A program made the position numbers and the translations under genes. DNA of 9,686 nt, taken from positions 1 to 9,686 of the forward strand of contig CAMNNN010000039.1 in the NCBI GenBank assembly GCA_946545505.1, in the 5' to 3' direction. Source of the DNA: an uncultured Clostridia bacterium (GTDB lineage Bacteria; Bacillota; Clostridia; Saccharofermentanales; Saccharofermentanaceae). Positions 1 to 6,299 of this stretch are shown here, one piece after another. Each line of letters starts with the position of its first letter. Position 1 is the stretch's first letter. The notes below the pieces were generated by a model. The model was given only the letters and a program-made list of their open reading frames with translations, was not told where the DNA came from and searched no databases.

Positions 1-2
1 CT

Positions 3-464
3 GCAATCGAGCAGATCGGAACAGTTGATAAGGTAGTTGAGACTATTATGACAGAGTACCCTCTGTCCAAACTCGTTAAGGCGAAGGTTAAGCCTGAGAA
101 GAAGATGCCTGTATGGGGTATCATCCTTCTCATATTGGGATTTCCCTTATGGTTCCCATTGTTGGTGTCAGTGGTGTCAGTAATCGGATCATTGTATCTG
201 ACGCTTTGGTGCATAGTAATCACGCTTTATTCTGTCGACCTGACTTTGGCGGTCGGTTCTATAGCAAGCTTGGTCGCTATGGTCGTTGCATTTGCTGGCG
301 GTGAAGCGATGATCGGAGTAGCAGGGTTCGGATTATTCCTCACACTCGGTGCGTTGTCCGTCCTGTTGTTCTTCGGATGTAATTATACAGTTAAGGGAGT
401 TGTCTGGCTTACGAAGAAGATACTCCTTGGTATTAAATCTATGTTTATCGGTAAGGAGAATTGA
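3..464 (+). CDS. DUF1700 (HAAS-type) integral membrane protein, 5' end missing
   Basis: The reading frame is open to the left edge, so an ATG at 48 is only an internal methionine and the real start lies outside the window. The first visible residues (AIEQIGTVDKVVETI) match the end of the helical N-terminal domain of DUF1700 proteins, where a pattern like 'IEELGSPEEIA' is common. After a Lys-rich linker (KLVKAKVKPEKK) come about four hydrophobic helices, roughly at visible residues 36-58, 59-77, 81-99 and 104-126, and a short basic tail ending GKEN. The stop lies 2 bases before the DUF4097 gene. In Bacillota, DUF1700 genes often sit between a PadR-type regulator and a DUF4097 gene, and the layout here fits that; a PadR gene just upstream is inference. 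The biochemical function is unknown, with a role in envelope sensing or control of the partner protein possible. The family call is from pattern memory, not a profile search. Confidence 0.8.
   Translation, partial: AIEQIGTVDKVVETIMTEYPLSKLVKAKVKPEKKMPVWGIILLILGFPLWFPLLVSVVSVIGSLYLTLWCIVITLYSVDLTLAVGSIASLVAMVVAFAGGEAMIGVAGFGLFLTLGALSVLLFFGCNYTVKGVVWLTKKILLGIKSMFIGKEN
453..458 (+). promoter_or_regulatory. Ribosome binding site fixing the DUF4097 start
   Basis: AAGGAG lies 8 bases before the ATG at 467. The in-frame TTG at 461 would be only 2 bases from this site, so ATG 467 is the likely start. The site lies inside the last codons of the upstream gene, which fits translational coupling. Confidence 0.75.
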
Positions 465-466
465 TT

Positions 467-1318
467 ATGAGTAAGGCAGCAAAAGTAGCTTTAGTAGCAG
501 CTTGTGTTCTGGTAGTAGGGATAGTTATCAGCGGAGTGGCAATCGCGAAGGTAATGAAGGATGGCATTAAGAATGCCGATAAGGATATGGTAACCGTGGA
601 TTTTGACTTTGAAGAAGAAATATCCAATATCGATGTCAACGCGGTAACAAATGATATTTATGTTCTTCAGTCTGAGGATGACAAGACCCATGTCCAGTGT
701 ATCGACTTTGAGAATGTCGAGCATGATGCTTATGTGGACGGAGATACGTTGTACGTTACTACTGAAGTGAACCGCACATTATCGGATCTTGATTTCTTCT
801 TAAATAACACTCCTAAGATATATGTTTATCTTCCTGAGGAAGAGTATGCAGATCTCAAGATCGAGTCGACAACAAGTGATGTTGAAGTCGGTCCCGGTTT
901 CAGATTCGAGAATATAACTGTTGATGTTACGACGGGTGATATAACCATGACGACGCTCGATTGCGAAGATACCTTGGAGATGAATGTAATAACCGGTGAC
1001 ATTGCTCTGACTGATATCGACTGCGTCAACTTGGTTTATAATGTAACTACAGGTTGTCTTGATTTCGATACCGTATTGGCATCCGGTGATATCAATATCG
1101 ACATAACAACAGGCGATATCAACTTCATCGGCGACGGTGCGAATATCTATCTTGAGTGCACAACAGGCGATATCTACATGTTACTGAATTCGGATAAGGA
1201 ATTTGATGTAGATGTATTAACCGGTGACGTCAGCATTCCCCGTGACGGTAACGGAGACGAGTTGGGCGAGTGCGTAATCGATGTTACTACAGGTGATGTT
1301 GTTATTGATGTCGCATAA
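467..1318 (+). CDS. DUF4097 family membrane-anchored beta-repeat protein
   Basis: This 283-residue protein has one N-terminal hydrophobic segment (about residues 6-27) without an obvious lipobox, so it is probably a signal anchor with the rest outside the membrane. The C-terminal half carries a repeated beta-strand motif, T-T-G-D-[IV], at residues 154, 174, 193, 213, 231, 250 and 273, about 18-23 residues apart, with a diverged TTSDV at 135. This regular array is typical of DUF4097 (putative adhesin) proteins and suggests a stacked beta-helix or beta-roll. The protein is acidic, with many Asp and Glu and no catalytic motif that I recognise. It follows the DUF1700 gene by 2 bases, and such pairs are common in Bacillota. 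ATG 467 is preferred over TTG 461 because of the AAGGAG spacing. A role as an envelope structural or sensing protein is inferred from location and fold only. Confidence 0.85.
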   Translation: MSKAAKVALVAACVLVVGIVISGVAIAKVMKDGIKNADKDMVTVDFDFEEEISNIDVNAVTNDIYVLQSEDDKTHVQCIDFENVEHDAYVDGDTLYVTTEVNRTLSDLDFFLNNTPKIYVYLPEEEYADLKIESTTSDVEVGPGFRFENITVDVTTGDITMTTLDCEDTLEMNVITGDIALTDIDCVNLVYNVTTGCLDFDTVLASGDINIDITTGDINFIGDGANIYLECTTGDIYMLLNSDKEFDVDVLTGDVSIPRDGNGDELGECVIDVTTGDVVIDVA

Positions 1319-1345
1319 TTGAACTGAAAAAGAGGTCAGGCAGGC

Positions 1346-3064
1346 GTGAGTACAGTATTCTATGGGATCCTATTCCTGATATCGCTGTGTTTTGCAGCAG
1401 GATATGTGTACATATGGCATAAGCATTTTGACGTGAACTTCAACATGATTTTCACGCTTGTGCCGATCGCCTGCCTCGGCTATTATCTGCTGGCAAGTTC
1501 AGTCAATCTTGAAAGTGCGTTGTTCGCTCAGCAGATTATATATATCGGCGGATGTTTCCTTCAGTTATTCATCGCATTAAGTATCTTCAATCTTTGTAAG
1601 ATCATTATTCCCAAGTGGGTCCGCACGGCGATGTTCACCGTCTGTGCCCTGGTGTACGGATCTGTACTTACGATCGGCCGCACCAATATTTTCTATTCAT
1701 CGGTTGACTTCGTTTTTGCTGGCGGGGTACCGGTCCTGATGAGAGAGTACGGTTTTATGCACACAGTCTTCTATGTGGTGCTGATTATGCTCTTCCTGAC
1801 CGGAATTATTACTCTCGTTTATTCATGGTTTAAGAAGAAAGATGTTCCGAGACGCATACTCCTCCTTCTGGTCGTTCCGGATGTTGTCTGCGTATTCAGT
1901 TACTTCTTTGTGCTTAAGGCTTTTGAAGCCGAACTCGACCTCGTTCCTCTCGGATATTGCTTCGCCGAAGCTGTATATCTTCTCATCGCATTCAGGGTTA
2001 ACCTCTACGACGTGGGGGATACAGTTATCGACTCGATGGTCCGGGAGGAAGAGATAGGCTACATCTCATTCGATTTTGAGACCCGTTACCTCGGCAGCAA
2101 CGAGGTCGCCCGTAAGATAGTCCCCGAGTTAAATGATGTCGCGGTTGATGCACCGTTTGGCTATAAGCCTTCGGAAAGAAAAATCCGACACTTCATCGAG
2201 TCGTTCAAAAAAGATCCATCTGACAACACCGGGCTCATCACTATACACGATGACGACGGGAACCCCGATAACGACAGGTTCTACAGTGTCAATGTCAATT
2301 ACCTCTATGACGGCAACAGAAGGAGAGGTTATATCATCACATTCAATGATGATACCGAGAACCGGAGATATATCAAGCTTCTCGATAACTATAACGAGGA
2401 CTTAAGACTCGAAGTAGAGAAGAAGACTCAGCACATCGTAAACATGCACGACAACCTGATCATGAGCCTTGCGATGATGGTTGAAAGTCGTGACAATTCC
2501 ACCGGCGGTCATATTAAGAGAACAAGTGAGGGTGTCCGTATCCTGATCGACGAGATCGTCAAGGCGGGCGTGCTCGATCTGACTCCGGAGTTCTGCAGGA
2601 ACGTGATCAAGGCTGCTCCTATGCACGACCTCGGAAAGATCGCGGTCGATGATGCGGTGCTTCGTAAGCCCGGGAAGTTCACCGACGAGGAATATGAGAT
2701 GATGAAGAAGCATTCCGCTGAAGGTGCCCGCGTCATCCACGAGATTCTCCTTAATACTGACGATGAGCAGTTCAAGGTCATCGCGGAGAATGTCGCTCAC
2801 TACCATCACGAGCGTTACGACGGTTCGGGCTATCCCGAGAAACTTAAGGGTGATCAGATCCCGGTAGAGGCCAGAATCATGGCTGTCGCGGATGTATATG
2901 ATGCTCTCGTAAGCAAGCGTGTTTATAAAGAGGCTTTTGATTTTGAGACGGCAAATAATATAATTCTTGAAGGAATGGGCACACAGTTTGATCCCAGGCT
3001 TAAGGAAGCTTACATCAACGCCCGCCCGAGACTCGAGAAGTACTACTCCGGAACAACTGTCTGA
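1346..3064 (+). CDS. 7TM sensor protein with C-terminal HD-GYP (c-di-GMP phosphodiesterase) domain
   Basis: The 572-residue protein begins with about seven hydrophobic helices (residues ~3-216), like the 7TM sensor region found on some histidine kinases. A PAS-like segment follows (~229-340), then a helical linker (~341-368), then an HD-GYP domain (~369-568). The HD-GYP signatures look intact: E380/D383/T386/H389/R392 in ESRDNSTGGHIKR, the catalytic H427-D428 with G430-K431 (MHDLGK), H456, then H485, H487-H488-E489, D492-G493-S494-G495-Y496-P497, and D515 in AVADVYDAL. The family hydrolyses cyclic di-GMP to pGpG or GMP, so this protein probably lowers c-di-GMP in response to a membrane or extracellular signal that cannot be read from sequence. 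There is no receiver or GGDEF domain. The GTG start at 1346 has AGAGGT 9 bases upstream and lies 27 bases after the DUF4097 stop, so the gene is probably co-transcribed with it. Activity is inferred from the conserved motifs. Confidence 0.92.
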   Translation: MSTVFYGILFLISLCFAAGYVYIWHKHFDVNFNMIFTLVPIACLGYYLLASSVNLESALFAQQIIYIGGCFLQLFIALSIFNLCKIIIPKWVRTAMFTVCALVYGSVLTIGRTNIFYSSVDFVFAGGVPVLMREYGFMHTVFYVVLIMLFLTGIITLVYSWFKKKDVPRRILLLLVVPDVVCVFSYFFVLKAFEAELDLVPLGYCFAEAVYLLIAFRVNLYDVGDTVIDSMVREEEIGYISFDFETRYLGSNEVARKIVPELNDVAVDAPFGYKPSERKIRHFIESFKKDPSDNTGLITIHDDDGNPDNDRFYSVNVNYLYDGNRRRGYIITFNDDTENRRYIKLLDNYNEDLRLEVEKKTQHIVNMHDNLIMSLAMMVESRDNSTGGHIKRTSEGVRILIDEIVKAGVLDLTPEFCRNVIKAAPMHDLGKIAVDDAVLRKPGKFTDEEYEMMKKHSAEGARVIHEILLNTDDEQFKVIAENVAHYHHERYDGSGYPEKLKGDQIPVEARIMAVADVYDALVSKRVYKEAFDFETANNIILEGMGTQFDPRLKEAYINARPRLEKYYSGTTV

Positions 3065-3097
3065 TATCCGCGGTGTCCTTCTCTGTAAGGAGTTATT

Positions 3098-4207
3098 ATG
3101 AACCGTGAGAAGACTATAATCAGAACCGGCTGGATCGGTATCGCTGCCAACATCTTACTGGCGGCGTTTAAGACAGTCGTCGGCCTGATGACACATTCCA
3201 TCGCCATCGTACTCGATGCGGTAAACAATTTCTCAGATGCCGGCAGTTCCCTCATAACGATAATCGGAACCAAGCTCGCGGCCAAGGAACCCGACAAGAA
3301 GCACCCGTTCGGCTACGGCCGTATCGAGTACTTAAGCGCAATGCTGATTTCCGGCATCGTACTCTATGCCGGTGTCACTTCCTTCGTCGAGTCGGTGAAG
3401 AAGATAATAGATCCCGAGCTTCCCGAGTACAGTGTCACTGCCCTCGTTATCGTCGGTGTCGCCGTCGTGGTCAAGGTCGTTCTCGGCCGTTATGTTAAAA
3501 GCGTCGGTGTGAAGGTCAACTCGGACTCCCTCATAAACTCCGGTGAAGATGCGACTCTTGATTCTGTCATCTCGGCTTCGACCATAGTGGCCGCAGTCAT
3601 TTATATTTTTACGGGACTCTCTCTTGAAGCGTGGCTCGGTGCCATTATCTCCGCGGTAATCGTTAAGGCCGGCTTGGGGATGCTTAAGGAGACCGTCTCG
3701 AGGCTTCTCGGCGAGCCCAACGACCCTAAGCTCACACAGGAGATCAAGGCTACCGTGAACAGCTTCCCGGAAGTATTGGGTGCATACGATCTTATCCTTA
3801 ACAATTACGGCCCCGACTCTTGGAACGGTTCTATCCACGTCGAGGTGCAGGACTCCATGACAGCAGCCGAACTCGACATACTCACACGTAAGATCCAGTT
3901 TGCCGTTTATGAGAAACACAGGGTGCTCCTTACAGCAGTAAGCGTGTACTCCATTAACTCGAATGATGAGGAAGCCGTCGCAGCGAAAAGCAAGGTGCGT
4001 GATCTCCTTATGGGTCGCGAACACATCCGCGGCGTGCACGGGTTCTACATAAACAGGGAAGAGAAGCAGATGCGTTTCGATGTCGTCGTAAGCTTCGATG
4101 CTGCCTCAAGGCGCGCCGTGTGCAATGAGGCTGTTGCTGCCGTTAAGGAGGCGTTCCCGGAATATAACATAGAGGCATCGATGGATGCCGATTTCTCGGA
4201 GGTGTGA
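3098..4207 (+). CDS. Cation diffusion facilitator (CDF) family metal exporter with two C-terminal domains
   Basis: The 369-residue protein is a CDF (Cation_efflux) transporter, which exports divalent metals in exchange for protons. Helices lie roughly at 10-31, 35-60, 80-98, 112-130, 155-173 and 177-196. Helix 2 carries LDAVNNFSD (N43/D47) and helix 5 carries D151/D155 (DATLD). This N-D/D-D arrangement replaces the D-D/H-D zinc site of YiiP and favours Mn or Fe over Zn, but specificity is not proven. The conserved HPFGYGRIEYLSA loop is at 69-81. The usual cytoplasmic dimerisation domain is at ~213-288 (HVEV at 247-250), and a second domain of similar pattern follows at ~303-368 (FDVVVSF at 327-333). 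That makes the protein longer than the roughly 290-300 residues usual for the family. TAAGGAG lies 5 bases before ATG 3098. It sits 33 bases after the HD-GYP gene and 1 base before the NUDIX gene. Confidence 0.93.
   Translation: MNREKTIIRTGWIGIAANILLAAFKTVVGLMTHSIAIVLDAVNNFSDAGSSLITIIGTKLAAKEPDKKHPFGYGRIEYLSAMLISGIVLYAGVTSFVESVKKIIDPELPEYSVTALVIVGVAVVVKVVLGRYVKSVGVKVNSDSLINSGEDATLDSVISASTIVAAVIYIFTGLSLEAWLGAIISAVIVKAGLGMLKETVSRLLGEPNDPKLTQEIKATVNSFPEVLGAYDLILNNYGPDSWNGSIHVEVQDSMTAAELDILTRKIQFAVYEKHRVLLTAVSVYSINSNDEEAVAAKSKVRDLLMGREHIRGVHGFYINREEKQMRFDVVVSFDAASRRAVCNEAVAAVKEAFPEYNIEASMDADFSEV
4198..4202 (+). promoter_or_regulatory. Ribosome binding site fixing the NUDIX start
   Basis: GGAGG ends 6 bases before the ATG at 4209. 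An upstream in-frame ATG at 4185 lies inside the CDF gene, has no such site in front and would add eight residues with no family resemblance (PISRRCD), so 4209 is the better start. Confidence 0.75.
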
Positions 4208-4208
4208 T

Positions 4209-4799
4209 ATGAGCAGGAAAGATCCGCTTGAGTGGGAAGAGGTTAATGTAGACCATCTTATTAAGAATGAATGGATCGACTTTCGTGTGAGTAGATTCCG
4301 TTTCCCTGACGGCACGGAGTTCGAGCCTTATTACAGTTATTCCAGACGCGATTACGTCGTTATAGTTCCGGTTGATACTGATGGTAATCTGATCTGCGTA
4401 AGGCAGTACAGATATGGTCTGCGCGAGGTTACTACGGAGTTCCCCGCAGGAGGTATCGAGAGAACTGACGGCAAAGAGTACGGCGGAGACAAGGACATCA
4501 ATGCCGAGGACGCACTCGATGCAGCAAGACGTGAGCTCCGTGAGGAGACGGGTTATGCTTCCGACGAGTGGACGCATCTGCTGACTGTTCCGTCAAATGC
4601 GACTGTCTCCGATAACTATGCGCATCTTTATCTGGCGAGAAACTGCCGTAAGGTGTCCGAGCAGGATCTCGATGACACCGAATACTGCAGTGTCGTAAAG
4701 CACACCGCAGACGAGATCGAGGCCATGATCAAGGACGGTTCATTCCAGCAGTCGGTTCATGTGGCTGCATGGCTTCTGGCTCTGCGCGAAAATTTATAA
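4209..4799 (+). CDS. NUDIX hydrolase, ADP-ribose pyrophosphatase-like
   Basis: The 196-residue protein has the NUDIX fold: N-terminal strands including the YSRRDYVVIVPV segment (residues 44-55), RQYRYGLRE (65-73), EFPAGGIE (77-84), the core NUDIX helix R108-E109-L110-R111-E112-E113-T114-G115 and an amphipathic C-terminal helix. Glutamates 109, 112 and 113 are the expected Mg2+ ligands. The RQYR and EFPAGG signatures are those of the ADP-ribose and sugar-nucleotide pyrophosphatase group (NudF-like), which cleave ADP-ribose to AMP and ribose-5-phosphate; the actual substrate is inference. The loop between GG and the NUDIX helix carries about 13 extra residues (around 85-98, ERTDGKEYGGDKDI), so the classical G-x5-E spacing is broken although E100 keeps its distance to R108. 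The gene starts 1 base after the CDF stop and is probably the last gene of the operon. Confidence 0.92.
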   Translation: MSRKDPLEWEEVNVDHLIKNEWIDFRVSRFRFPDGTEFEPYYSYSRRDYVVIVPVDTDGNLICVRQYRYGLREVTTEFPAGGIERTDGKEYGGDKDINAEDALDAARRELREETGYASDEWTHLLTVPSNATVSDNYAHLYLARNCRKVSEQDLDDTEYCSVVKHTADEIEAMIKDGSFQQSVHVAAWLLALRENL

Positions 4800-4810
4800 G
4801 AAAAGTATAA

Positions 4811-4840
4811 GTTGGTGCCGCGTCTTATTACGCGGTCAAC
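4811..4840 (+). other. Imperfect hairpin between the NUDIX and TPM genes
   Basis: CCGCGT (4818-4823) pairs with ACGCGG (4830-4835) around a CTTATT loop, and GTTG (4811-4814) pairs with CAAC (4837-4840) outside a small asymmetric bulge. No T-run follows, so it is not a standard intrinsic terminator. It could be a weak operon end, an mRNA 3' stabiliser, or an operator, since its right arm covers the likely -35 region of the next promoter. Confidence 0.4.
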
Positions 4841-4846
4841 GGATTG

Positions 4847-4855
4847 TGATATATT
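4847..4855 (+). promoter_or_regulatory. Putative extended -10 promoter for the TPM gene
   Basis: TGATATATT gives an extended -10 (TG, one base, then TATATT, five of six bases matching TATAAT). The -35 position 17 bases upstream (ATTACG, 4827-4832) is poor, which extended -10 promoters can tolerate. Transcription would start near 4862 and leave a leader of about 27 bases carrying a strong ribosome binding site. Prediction by eye only. Confidence 0.4.
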
Positions 4856-4888
4856 GGTTTCGGAATAAGAATAAAGGAGGGACGGATT

Positions 4889-6214
4889 ATGCCACACAGC
4901 GGAGGAGGCGGATCACACGGCGGCGGATCCCATGGCGGATCTCACGGAGGAAGATCAAGCAGGACTTCACATTCATATTTCCCCGGAGCAAGAAGATACA
5001 GACGTCACTATAACGACGGCAGACCTGATGAGTATATCTACAGCAGCGGACGGCCTCAGAAGACGTCACTGGCAAGCATTATTGCGATGATCCTGTTCGG
5101 CGGAATCTTCTCGTCGATGATGTTCTTCAGTATCAGAGCAGACTCTCCGAAGAGGCTTGAGGAGAATTATGTCCGTCCTGATTCATATGTAGTCGATAAT
5201 ATCGATATTCTTGATAAAGAAGACGAGATCGATGAATTGCTCGGAAATTTCAATGACAACACGGGAATCTGCCCGGTCATTTATACGCTGTATACAGAAG
5301 ACTATGAGGACGATTATGTAGACCTCGAGAGCTTTGCTTATAACGTATATATCGGAACTTGGGAAGATGAGAGGCATTACCTGATTGTATTTGCCGTTCC
5401 CGAGGATCAGGCTGCCGAATACAGGAAAGGCAAGCTGGAGGTTCCCGATTATGAATACGAGATCATGATGGGAGACGATACGGACCCTGTTATTACGGAA
5501 AGTATCGAGAGATCCGTAGTCGCTGATCTCCGTGAGGGATTCGAGAGCGGTGAAGATCCCGATCTTGTGTTTATCGATGTGTTTGAGTCACTTATCGAGA
5601 AGACGGACGCCCGCCTTAACAGCGGGAGAATCTCGTTAATGATGTTTTTACCGATCGTGATAGTGCTGCTTATATTCGGGATTCCTGTAATCGCTATGAT
5701 CAAAGCATATAACAAAGACAAACATGTGGAGATCGAAGAGGTTCCTCTTACCGAGTCCGATAATGAGTACCTCGGCAAGTACAGGGAGAATTACAGCGGA
5801 TTCTCCGGTAATTCTCAGATGCCTGTGGAGTTTAAGGGGAACATTGGAATTGTTGTCAAGGTCTTAATGATGGTGTTTATGTTGCCGTTTATAATTGTCG
5901 GCTTAGTCCAGATAATCGGAGGAGCTTCTGACATGATGAGCGGGGACAATGTTTCCGGAGTGTTCAGACTGATATTCGGAATTATCTGGTCTTTGATCCT
6001 TGTGATCACCATGGGAACGATCTTCTCGAGATTAGGTAAGTCATCGAAGTCATCAGGTACACCTATGACCGCAGACTACCCGGATGCTGACTATCCTCAT
6101 GCCGAATATCCCCAGTCAGATTATCCGTCAACGGATTATGAACCTGTCTCACACGACAATTGTCACTCGAGCCATGAAGAGGACGAAGACAGTATTCGCA
6201 AGGGTTACGAGTGA
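4889..6214 (+). CDS. TPM-domain membrane protein with Gly/Ser/His-rich N-terminus and YP-repeat tail
   Basis: This 441-residue protein starts with a low-complexity Gly/Ser/His stretch (residues 3-21, three SHGG units) and a basic patch (34-56), then a membrane helix at ~61-82. Residues ~94-235 resemble the TPM domain (TLP18.3/Psb32/MOLO-1 type), with YVVDNIDILDK, NTGICPVIYTLY and RHYLIVFAVPED as its key segments. Three more helices lie at ~249-272, 319-345 and 357-379. Positive-inside logic puts the N- and C-termini in the cytoplasm and the TPM domain outside. The tail has five pentapeptides of the form [AST]-[DE]-Y-P-x (~395-419, the last as TDYEP), then a His/Glu/Asp-rich end. TPM proteins have been linked to photosystem repair, phosphatase activity and membrane-complex assembly, but no function can be assigned here. 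AAAGGAGG lies 8 bases before the ATG. It appears to be a single-gene unit, with its own promoter candidate and a terminator directly after it. Confidence 0.8.
   Translation: MPHSGGGGSHGGGSHGGSHGGRSSRTSHSYFPGARRYRRHYNDGRPDEYIYSSGRPQKTSLASIIAMILFGGIFSSMMFFSIRADSPKRLEENYVRPDSYVVDNIDILDKEDEIDELLGNFNDNTGICPVIYTLYTEDYEDDYVDLESFAYNVYIGTWEDERHYLIVFAVPEDQAAEYRKGKLEVPDYEYEIMMGDDTDPVITESIERSVVADLREGFESGEDPDLVFIDVFESLIEKTDARLNSGRISLMMFLPIVIVLLIFGIPVIAMIKAYNKDKHVEIEEVPLTESDNEYLGKYRENYSGFSGNSQMPVEFKGNIGIVVKVLMMVFMLPFIIVGLVQIIGGASDMMSGDNVSGVFRLIFGIIWSLILVITMGTIFSRLGKSSKSSGTPMTADYPDADYPHAEYPQSDYPSTDYEPVSHDNCHSSHEEDEDSIRKGYE
4901..4951 (+). repeat. Low-complexity GGCGGATC-type repeat coding the Gly/Ser/His tract
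   Basis: Three imperfect copies of GGCGGATCnCAy followed by GGAGG-like bases encode GGGGSHGGGSHGGSHGG near the start of the TPM protein. The copies differ mainly at third codon positions, so the repeat seems kept at protein level; length variation between strains would be expected. Confidence 0.7.
6071..6145 (+). repeat. Five 15-base units coding a pentapeptide repeat
   Basis: Five consecutive 15-base units encode ADYPD, ADYPH, AEYPQ, SDYPS and TDYEP near the C-terminus of the TPM protein. Tyr and the acidic residue are constant, while codons vary (TAC or TAT, GAC, GAT or GAA), so the array is old enough to have diverged synonymously. The tail is predicted to be cytoplasmic. Confidence 0.8.
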
Positions 6215-6240
6215 TATATAGACCGTAATCTATATATAAT
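6211..6240 (+). promoter_or_regulatory. Possible upstream promoter with a 9-base inverted repeat
   Basis: GTGATA (6211-6216, four of six to TTGACA) and a perfect TATAAT (6235-6240) are 18 bases apart. A perfect inverted repeat, ATATATAGA (6214-6222) and TCTATATAT (6229-6237) around a 6-base spacer, fills the space between the boxes and overlaps the -10, as an operator might. A transcript from here would run into the terminator at 6259. The AT-rich sequence makes chance matches easy. Confidence 0.3.
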
Positions 6241-6251
6241 CAAATACTTAT

Positions 6252-6280
6252 TTTACAAACCGTTACCTCGACATTATAAT
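6252..6280 (+). promoter_or_regulatory. Promoter for the phosphate transporter, embedded in the terminator
   Basis: TTTACA (6252-6257, five of six to TTGACA) and TATAAT (6275-6280, perfect) are separated by 17 bases, close to an ideal vegetative promoter. The -10 box lies in the loop of the terminator hairpin and the left stem arm is in the spacer. The start site would be near 6287, giving a leader of about 13 bases with a weak GGTG ribosome binding site 6 bases before ATG 6300. Confidence 0.6.
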
Positions 6281-6299
6281 TGGGGTAACGGTGTTTTTT
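6259..6299 (+). terminator. Intrinsic terminator after the TPM gene
   Basis: ACCGTTACC (6259-6267) pairs perfectly with GGTAACGGT (6284-6292), extended by a C-G and a G-T pair, with a 12-base loop. A run of six T (6294-6299) follows after one G. The T-run directly touches the ATG of the next gene. The reverse direction lacks a comparable T-run, so it works mainly on the + strand. Confidence 0.85.

Noticed and set aside
2402..2809. A 135-codon open frame on the - strand opposite the HD-GYP domain
   Set aside because: The + strand here encodes the catalytic HD-GYP motifs, and nothing supports a gene in the opposite frame.
3332..4039. A 235-codon open frame on the - strand inside the CDF gene
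   Set aside because: It lies wholly opposite a clear CDF coding region, its translation matches no family I recognise, and it has no convincing ribosome binding site; it is a by-product of the + strand codon pattern.
4901..4951. Gly/His-rich repeat as a possible CRISPR or mobile-element repeat
   Set aside because: The units are short, contiguous and in frame with a good start codon and ribosome binding site, and differ mostly at third codon positions, so this is a protein repeat.
6291..6299. GTG at 6291 as start of the phosphate transporter
   Set aside because: It lies in the terminator stem with no ribosome binding site; the family N-terminus begins at the ATG at 6300.
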